DNA from: Acer yangbiense
Lineage: Eukaryota; Streptophyta; Magnoliopsida; Sapindales; Sapindaceae
Length of the DNA stretch: 64,000 nucleotides
Assembly: GCA_008009225.1 (NCBI GenBank)
Contig: CM017765.1
Span: 34,428,452 to 34,492,451, forward strand
Reading direction: 5' to 3'
Below the pieces are notes generated by a model. That model was not told where the DNA came from, made no database searches, and saw only the letters and a list, made by a program, of their open reading frames with translations. Shown here piece after piece: positions 55,868-64,000 of this stretch. The translations under genes and the position numbers were made by a program. How positions within the stretch are numbered: the first letter of the stretch is position 1; every line of letters begins with the position of its first letter.

Positions 55868-58800
55868 ATGGACACTCTTCTCGGCGATAAAGATCGAATC
55901 GTCTCTACTGGTATATATCTTTTTGTATATATATTTATCTATCTACCATTGTTATTATGTGTGCTAATTTGATTCGTTCATTGTTTATTAATGTTTCTGA
56001 TTTGTTCTTCCATTGTTTATTGTTCAATTTTTTTGTTAAAACGCGGATTTATGGTTTTGAATGTTTTGAAAATTCATGAATGCATTGTGTGAGATTTAGT
56101 GTTTTTCCGAGGCCTTGAACTGTGAGGAATGCCATTTGGGTTTCGTACATTTGAAACCAATATATTGTTAATTTTTGTTAGTTTTAAAATTTTAATATGA
56201 TTTCTAATGTTTGCTTCAATTTAAGGTTCAAGTATAATTTGCTGTTTCTAGGGTTTAGGAATTTGGCATTAATTTGGGTGGAAATTATTCTACCTCCAAT
56301 TAGGGTTTAGGAGTCCGTTAATTAGTATTAACAGAGTATGAAGCTACTGCTATGCTAGATCTTGTTAATAAATTATTCATGTATGCATTGCAAAAGGAGT
56401 TTTACTCTTAATAATAATGTTTTGAGACTTCAAATTTATCATTTCAAAGAAACTGTAGACCATATGCTTCTATAGAAGCAATACCGTGTTAATAAAGCAT
56501 GTGAAGACATGGTGATGTAGTGATTATGCAACAGAATCTACTTAGCTTTGGGGTTTGACATGGTTGTGGCACTGGTTTGCTCATTTTGGACTTTACTGGA
56601 GGTGTAGCTTTGGAACTTGAGTCCCTTTTTTTTTCCATTGTGGAATTTGCTGTCTGGTTATTGTTGGAGCAGTTGTACGCGTTCCAAGAAGGAATCTGAC
56701 TTCTTATGTGACAAAACATGTATAAGGATTCTGACTCCTCTTGGCATGAAAGATTTTGGTAGACAATTTTTTTGTAAGAGATTTCTCCAATATTTTTTTT
56801 TGCTCATTTCTTGCTGCTTTCTGCTTGTATGTTAATGTTATATGGGTATTGATTGGAGTTAGACCTGTGGTTCATGTAATTTTTATTCCAATGTTTAAAT
56901 GCAAATTGCTTTCTTATTGATCTTTACCATTGGATTAATAATGTTGGCTCCCCTGGCTATTTGTCCGTTCTGAGTCTGCTGCATGGGCACGAATGGATTA
57001 TGCCTGTACTGGGCATGTGTAGCTTTTATGACCAGCTTGTAATTCTGCTGCCTTGTGTTTTACTGGGTCACTGATTGTATTGATGTTGGATGATGACTGA
57101 TATATGTGCATGCATTTTCTTTCTTATCTTTTTTATTTCTGGAATCTGTCTGTGCTACAGCAATGCATGTGTGATTGGATATATTTTCTTTGTTTTTTGC
57201 TTACATATGTTATTAGCTTGTCAACAGTTGCTTGTGATTTCTCTGTTTTATGTGTTCTATTAAACTACTGAACATTTAATGCTGGGTACAGGAGAGAGAC
57301 CTGTAAAGGCAGATTCTACAGAACAGGTATTTGATTGAGAATTCCTTAGTAACTTTGTTAAATTATATCTGTTTCTCTATCTTGGTAAAATGAAGTGAAT
57401 GTTTTCCATTAGCTCTTGCTCTTCATTTTGTAATCTATTATCAGCTTCTTTCGCCCAACGATGAAAGGATTGTTTCAACAAATCCTTCTCCGGATGCAGT
57501 CATAGGGCCATCAAAGGATGTTTTGGAACAGCCAGAATCTTCTGATAGTGGAGATTTTAGCACTGTCCGCCCACAGAATGCTTATGCTTCTCATGAACAA
57601 AATTTATCATATGGTGGGTAGTTTCTGATCCTTGTTGGTATAAATGGTTCAGAACTCTGACACTTAAATATTAATGTCGGTAGACACACTGCTAGTATCC
57701 ATGTGAAATTTATAGAATATCAATTATCAGTATTCTTCATTTAGCCATTTTGGATTTTTGGACAAGCTTTTTTGTTTTCAATAGAAGATTTTAAGCCTTT
57801 CAGGGAATCAAATCATTATTTGACACATTGTAATTAAACCGTCAAATTTGAAACTTTAAAATGATGAAGTTGATAACATTCCAATTTTGTTTGGCACCTC
57901 TTGCATAACTATGTAAAACATCAATGGGATCATATTCTAAATTCTCTTTGGATTCAGGTTATGGAAATAGCACTACTTCTTGGGATGGGTATTCTCACTA
58001 TGTCGATGCTGATGGCTTGCAGATATCACCGGTAAGGATAATTTCCCACCTGCATCTTTTTAAATTTATTTTGTAGATTATATATGTATATGGATCTCAT
58101 TTTGACCAGATTCAGGTTATCTACAATGATAATACACCCTTGATGTTCCACTCTGGTTATGGCTTCAATCCTGAAATGCCATATGGACCATATTCTCCGG
58201 TTGCTACACCACTGCCTTCTATAATGTTTGACGGTCAGTTCTACTCACCACAGCAAGTCTCATTCTCTCCATCTTATTACCCGCAACATGGTCCTCCAGG
58301 TGCGCCTTCTGCTGTTCCAGTTTCTCCATCTGAGCTGATGACATCAGAAAGTAGTGGCGACAACTTGCTTTTTGGGCCAGGATCAGGTTATATTGTACCT
58401 TTTGGATCATTTGGTGGAGGGAATGTATCTGGGAATTCTGTTTCTAATCCTTTAACTTCTCCACCAATTTATCCTCAACCAATGGGCATACTTGGGTCAT
58501 ATGAGCAGAATGTTGGACAGGTTTGTTCTCATATGATATGAAAATTGTTATATTTTGAGGTAGTTCTCCTTGAAAATGAAAATTTAATATGATTATTGTT
58601 TTTTTATGTTATAATATCTCTCATAACATCAATGGCCGCCCTAGACCACTCACCAGAGGTGTCAAGGGGACGGTCTAATCGAGGTGGGCCATATTGTTTT
58701 ACATACAGCCAGGCTCGCTGCCTGGGCTATAAATTTTTGCTGCACCCACTCTGGCTCTTAAGCCCTGGCAAACATGACTCCTTTGCCTGCTTGAATTGGC

Positions 58801-61800
58801 CAAGGCTGTTGGGCTTTATCTTGCTTTAGTTTTTCCTTTTCATTGTTTAAGCCGGTATGGTTCACCGGGCTGGTGAGCCTAATTAGCTGAGACTGGGTTG
58901 GTCAGCTGTTTAGGGCTTGAGCTGGCTTCTACAGCATTGTTATGGACATTGGACGGGGTCAAACTGCCTAGCACATTTGACACCTGCAGTCATTTTTATA
59001 TGTCATGAGCACCTATACCAGTGTTTTTTTTTAATTCTTTTTTTTTTTTTTTTACGAAATATATATGAAGCATCTATCCTAGATTCCTAGTAATATTACT
59101 CATTTATTATCCAGAAATATGCAAATCATTGTAGATCCTGCCTCTTGTAAAGGGTTTTGCCTTACCACTTCATGGAATTCTGAAAACATTGTACATTATG
59201 GATACAAGAAAGTATTATTTGCTCTGTATGACCTTAGTTCTTCGATTATGTTCTCTGGTTTTAAAAGTAGCAATGAGCTAAACAAGGCTCAGATTATATC
59301 AAATCTTTTGATCTAAAACAGACATGAGATATTGAATATATCATTTCCACTAATAAAATGGAGGGTGCGTCTCCAGACAATGCAATGGTGCTTATAGAGT
59401 TGAACTGACAGCCGAATTTCCACATGCTTTGCACACTGTTGACATGAGCATGTACTTTAGAAGTGTAATGAACATACTGTTAGATCGTTATATGTTGAAG
59501 AGTTTCGATACCTCATAGTTTTCACCTTTTCACCCTAGCCCTTATGTCCTCTTATGCAGCTTTTTGCTTCTTCAGAATTAAAAGTGGTTTTAGCCTAAAC
59601 TTAAGGCAGTGGTGTAAACTTTGTTATAAATTGAAATCAGAATTTCACACTTTCCATCCATTTATTTTTATTATTATAATTTGCTCTGGTTTTGAACGCA
59701 TAATTACCATAGATGTTCCGGTGTTTTTTATCTCTCTATTTTCTTTTGTGAGATTAAGAAGGCCAGTTTTGAATTTTCTTTTCCTTTTTGAGTTAAGTAT
59801 GTTCTTTGATTCTAATATCTTACGAGCTTATAGAATTTAGTGTTTTAGACATTGACATTATATAGCTGCATACTTTCCAGCAACAAAGACCTTATAATGG
59901 ATTTGGATTGGCATCAAGTTCTTCCCCTGGAAGCCATCCACATGGTGGCCCTTATCGGAGCTCTTACTTTGGGAATAATGACAGAATGCGACTTGCTTTT
60001 GACAAGGGCAGAAGACGAGACAGGGACCAGGATTCGATTTGCATTTCAAATGATTCACATGGTATTGACCGCAATCGAGGACCTAGAGCTTCAAAGATGA
60101 AGGGCAAGAGCTCCACCGACCAGAGCTGTTCTTTCGGTAATAGCAAGAGCATTTCATCTTGCTCTGGAATTAATCTTGAATTATTCAACCGACTGGATTT
60201 CGCCACCCATTATGAGAATGCCAAGTTCTTTATCATCAAGTCTTTTAGTGAAGACAATGTTCACAAAAGTATTAAATACAATGTTTGGGCCAGCACACCT
60301 CATGGAAATAAAAAGCTAGACGCAGCTTATCACGAAGCAAAGGAGAAAAATGGCAGCTGTCCAGTCTTCCTGCTGTTTTCGGTATGTTACTGTGTGCTAA
60401 AGTCTGTAAACTTCCTTTTATTTTTAATGCTTATATGTATTGGAGCAATTTCACTGGTCATGGCTCCTTCAAATCTGAAGAAGTTAAGGAAGAATATTTG
60501 CTGCAGTACAAAGAATGACAGATGATTGGGACGGTTTGTTCAATAGAGATGTTCATGAAATAGGTTGATTGGTAGATTATATATTTTGAAATTATGAGTC
60601 CATTTTTGTTTTTTATTGCTATAATGGTGAATGGTCACAGCTTTTCAAATTGTAATTCAATATTGCTTTTCCATAGTAGAAGTCGTTTTTTTTTTTTTTT
60701 TTGTAAACCCTTAGTCCAGTTAAAATCTAGTATCCTTTCTTCTATACTTAACAAATTATTATTTTTTCAATAATAAAAAAAGTCCCTTCAGTAAGCATGC
60801 TATCCTTTGTTTTGAAGTGTGTTTTTTCTTTTGAGGCAAGCATAGTACAATTTGTGGATACTATATGTACTATTGATTGGGCCTAAAAGTTGCCCATTTG
60901 AAGGTTTGTCAGTGCTTCTTGTTGTCTCGTTTCTTGTTTCCTATCAACCATCAAGTTATTCTTGTATCTGGCTATCCCTTGTTCGCAGATGCTTTTGTTT
61001 TTATACTGTGATGGGTTGTTCCACGTCTTTCTTAAAAAAAATTATTATTTGTTTTAGTTGCCTATTAGACATGATTATAGGAGACTTTGTGGTGAATTTT
61101 CTTGCTTTGCTGTTTCTTTCATGACATTTCCTTAAATTCATTTATTTTTTCTGAAACATCATTAATTGATAGCAGCATGTATATCTTTCTTCTTCTTTTA
61201 AATCATTGGGAAGTAGCTTGTTGCTACCTCAATTATTCTAACTGATTTTGCTCTAATGAGACTTGCATCTATTTAGCCTCGTAGTTGTCTAAAATTTTGG
61301 CAACTTTGTGCAGGTCAATGCTAGTGGACAGTTTTGCGGGGTAGCTGAAATGGTAGGACCTGTAGATTTTGAGAAGAATGCTGAATACTGGCAGCAAGAT
61401 AGGTGGAGCGGGCAGTTTCCAGTTAAATGGCATATTATCAAAGATGTTCCCAACAATCGATTTCGACACATGTTACTTGAAAATAATGATAATAAGCCAG
61501 TAACTCATAGCCGAGATTCTCAGGAGGTAGCTGTTTATTTATTTATTTATTTTCTTTGGTTTAGTTCTTTCTTTACTTTCACATTCATATAATATTTCTC
61601 AACCATTATAGAATGTCCTGGTATATATATAACTATTTATACTTTGTTTAGGTTCAAGATTATAACTTAGGTTGTGTGTAAATGTCATATATCCTTGTGA
61701 TCATATCTGTCCCCATGATTTATATCTGTGGGACTTTGTCTGCAGTACAAATAATGCATTGGAATTTGTCTTTATAGTAGTTTTCCAATTGTCTCTTTTA

Positions 61801-62589
61801 GAGGAATTTCATAACTAGGTAGATGTTGCTTCATATTAGGAAAAAATATTTCAGTGTGAAAAAGTTAAAAGATTCAGAGTCTTTTTATTTTTTTTATGAA
61901 CCCAATTGTATATTTTCCTGATAACTCATAGCCAAGTGTTTTTACATACTTTTTAAAGTATGTCGTCTTGTGCCAGATGTTGAGCACTCCTTGCTATGTG
62001 TCTTCTCTGTCCAAACCATCTTCATTTTAATTGAATGATAGAGCTGTTGTCTAAACTTTGTCGCAATACCCTATTTCCGTTATGATGAATATGCTATTTT
62101 CAACTTTCTGTAATTAATTGTTGATCTTGGCCTTTTCTGCTTATCAATTAGCTGACATTGTTATTTATGCTGATATATAATTAGGTGAAATTAGAACAGG
62201 GTATTGAGATGTTGAAAATTTTTAAGGATCATGATGCGCACACATCTCTCCTAGATGATTTTGATTTTTACAATGAGCGGGAGAGGTCATCGAAGGAAAG
62301 GAAGACTAGACAACAAACTAGCATGACAAAAGATGTGACAGATTCTCTTGCTGATGACTCCATGAGTTCAATTTCAGATAATTTTACTCGAGCCTTGCAA
62401 TTTGAAGAGAACGTTAAAGAAACAGCAGCTAGTGATAGAGGTGCTACCTCAAGAACTGATGTTTTGATCTCACTTTCTGATGATTCCATAAACCAAACTT
62501 CTGATAGCTTAACTGAAGCTGGACAGACAGAGGAGAAGATTAACAAAGAAACATTTGCAGCTGAAACAGGCGGTGAGCATAAGAAATGA
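55868..62589 (+). CDS. ECT: YTH-domain m6A RNA reader (ECT/YTHDF type)
   Basis: Eight coding exons fit frame and splice consensus: 55868-55910, 57292-57326, 57445-57613, 57958-58031, 58116-58520, 59881-60381, 61314-61526 and 62185-62589. Together they encode 614 residues, normal for plant ECT proteins. Residues 1 to about 350 are a low-complexity Y/P/G/S-rich arm (YGPYSPVATPLPSIMFDGQF), the type that drives condensate formation in YTHDF proteins. The YTH domain runs from about residue 356 to 510 (AKFFIIKSFSEDNVHKSIKY, then FCGVAEMVGPVDF). Trp378 (NVWAST), Trp435 and Trp440 (YWQQDRW) form the aromatic cage that holds N6-methyladenosine. The acidic C-terminal tail ends GGEHKK. It likely acts in the cytoplasm on methylated mRNA. 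Exon 5 has an alternative acceptor 6 bp upstream that adds two residues in frame. Confidence 0.95.
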
Positions 62590-63903
62590 GTCTGTCAATC
62601 ATACTTATAACAACTAGAAGCAGAAGCAGTTAGTTGTAGGTGTGGCAGAATCTCTAGCGTGCTTACCGTAACCCAACAAACTCCTTGTTCTGATGGTGGT
62701 TCTACATTTTTGCTTACTGACACCATTTGTTGGTATATCGGACATTTCGATGATTCAGGCTGCAATCTGACTAGTTATTCATTTTGCTTCTTTATTTCAA
62801 TTTTTCTTATCTTTTGTTTTTTTTCTTGAGAATTGTTGAGGGCAGTATGGAATTGATCCGGACCTGCCAAGGCAGGAAAGCGGTCTTATATCTGACACAA
62901 AATGTACTGTTGGAGATTAATGTAGCTGCTTTTCTAGCAATATGATGGTAGTCAAATGTGAAATGTTGTTTGTTGGAGTAACGTGTATACTGTACACTAT
63001 GTGCCTGATGCCTTGTTGGGTCTCATTTTACTGGTTTTTTTGGTTAACGAAAGGATTTGTAAACTTACCCAATTTGGGAGGAAAAGTAATAAAGAAATAC
63101 AAGTAATGCAATTGCAGTGTCCTTTGTTTCGTGCATTTCAATCATTCAATTTGTAAACTCTATTGTTCTTTTATCTTTGTTCAGTTATTGTATCACTTTT
63201 ATCGAGCTTTCCTTGGCTCGCTTGCCTCTGTGTACATCGATTGATTTAATCTCAAGTAATCTGGGTGGCTTCTGCAGAGTAGTTGTAAATGTTACCTGCT
63301 TTTCAAGTGTGCTACATTGAGTTGGAGCAACTATTTATTTTGACAGTTTCTTGTACGGTAAGTATAAAAAATGAGACAACAAAATTTCTATCTAGATATG
63401 TTCCACATTTTTTCTTCTTCTTCCATACATGTCTCTTTAGATTTGAGTTTCCGATCAGAAATAGACAACAAACACCATGTGGATATTACCTATAGCTTAA
63501 CCTGCAACACCTTTTACTCTTGTGCAAGAGGACTTGAGTTCAAATCCTGCGATGGGCATCCAAATCGTTAAACCAATCAACCAGCTCAAACCAAACTGAT
63601 TTAAGTGTGTTGCTTTGGTTTTATTTTTTATTAAAAAAAATAAAAATAAAAACAAAAATAAACTTATTGGGTTGCTCAACTACAATCCGATCGATTTGGG
63701 TTGGTTTGTGAGCTGCATTTTATAATGTAATCATTATCACTAATCCTTACTAATGAATGAAATTCAAGCTTCTAAATCAATTCATCTAGTAAAAGATGAC
63801 ATCAAATTGAAAATCTAACCTTATTTTCCCCCCCCCAAAAAAAAAAAAAAAAAAATCCACTTGACAACACACAAACGAAACAAACCAAGCAATGGGTTGA
63901 TTC
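62590..63903. other. ECT 3' UTR and intergenic DNA
   Basis: Holds the ECT 3' UTR with a likely polyadenylation signal at 63088-63093. An A-rich stretch follows near 63630-63660, and a C/A run (CCCCCCC followed by about 20 A) near 63831-63855. The ORFs here have no family features. Confidence 0.55.
63088..63093 (+). terminator. Possible polyadenylation signal of ECT
   Basis: AATAAA about 500 bp after the ECT stop codon; a plausible 3' UTR length. Not tested against transcripts. Confidence 0.45.
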
Positions 63904-63999
63904 CTATACACCGGCGAAGATGGCAATGTTCAGCGTAAGTATGGTGATCAGAGTTGTGATTCCGTTTAGCCGCTTAAAGGTTGACTGGTCGGAGTTATC
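63904..63999 (-). CDS. C-terminal end of an unidentified gene (partial)
   Basis: Reading in from the right edge on the minus strand, an open frame of 31 codons ends at TAG (63904-63906). It reads …STFKRLNGITTLITILTLNI and then AIFAGV before the stop. A hydrophobic run right at the C-terminus suggests a membrane-anchored tail. The upstream part lies outside the window, and the frame could enter through an intron there. The family is not recognised. Confidence 0.5.
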   Translation of the reverse strand, partial: DNSDQSTFKRLNGITTLITILTLNIAIFAGV

Positions 64000-64000
64000 A

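Noticed and set aside
58620..58960. GC-richer block in ECT intron 5 (GGTGGGCCATATTG…, CCGGGCTGGTGAGCC)
   Set aside because: Perhaps an old TE fragment, but no ends, duplication or coding could be identified.
63497..63660. Possible tRNA-derived SINE (GAGTTCAAATCC box followed by an A-rich tail)
   Set aside because: Only one promoter-like box is seen; no A box, no clear duplication.
1..64000. CRISPR-like arrays
   Set aside because: The GAGCC arrays and LTR minisatellites have no constant repeat with unique spacers; this is a plant genome.

Overview
This is a plant (most likely eudicot) nuclear chromosome segment. It has AT-rich intergenic DNA, introns with GT..AG borders, plant-specific gene families and a dense, layered load of transposable elements (TEs). 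I recognise four host genes: a TMEM230-type two-span membrane protein (13873-14288, +, two exons), a small secreted peptide precursor (20940-21396, -, two exons), a YTH-domain m6A reader of the ECT/YTHDF type (55868-62589, +, eight coding exons), and the last exon of an unidentified gene with a hydrophobic C-terminus that runs off the right edge (63904-63999, -). Everything else that codes is TE-derived and broken.

Layout. 1-11520 is a stack of Ty3/gypsy LTR DNA. A GC-rich LTR (1-664) interrupts a plus-oriented LTR (665-1834). Next is a solo LTR (1943-11520, duplicated target ATTTT), split by a minus-strand Tat-type gypsy element (2333-10065, duplicated target CTCAT). That element keeps gag, protease, reverse transcriptase and two RNase H domains but has lost integrase. 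11747-13571 is a Mutator-like (MULE) element with a 9-bp target duplication, ending about 300 bp upstream of the TMEM230 gene. 15350-15873 and 17474-18228 are hAT-type MITEs. 22842-24511 is a non-autonomous CACTA element. 25914-26800 is a LINE remnant and 26890-29125 a 5' copia fragment with its tRNA-Met primer site.

29337-37815 is a decayed hAT element. It is interrupted by a 1.36-kb foldback MULE with 487-bp arms and by a 2.38-kb solo LTR. Two small inverted-repeat elements follow (38495-39373 and 39495-39779).

41011-55531 is a large MULE. It has a mudrA-like transposase gene (+), a convergent Ulp1/C48 protease-like gene with a DUF1985-type region (-), degenerate terminal inverted repeats, and subterminal GAGCC-rich arrays facing each other. 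It was later hit by a truncated gypsy element (41508-45489) and a 1994-bp solo LTR (47436-49429). Its right end lies about 340 bp upstream of the ECT start codon.

The host genes do not form a pathway. What the window records is repeated insertion, LTR-LTR recombination to solo LTRs, and decay between ordinary plant genes. I see no CRISPR array, operon, rRNA or intact tRNA gene. No clearly new system stands out. The best leads are the Ulp1-carrying MULE with opposed GAGCC arrays, the unassigned DY-containing secreted peptide, and the recent-looking long hairpin. Exon borders are my own reading of splice consensus and reading frame and have not been tested against transcripts.
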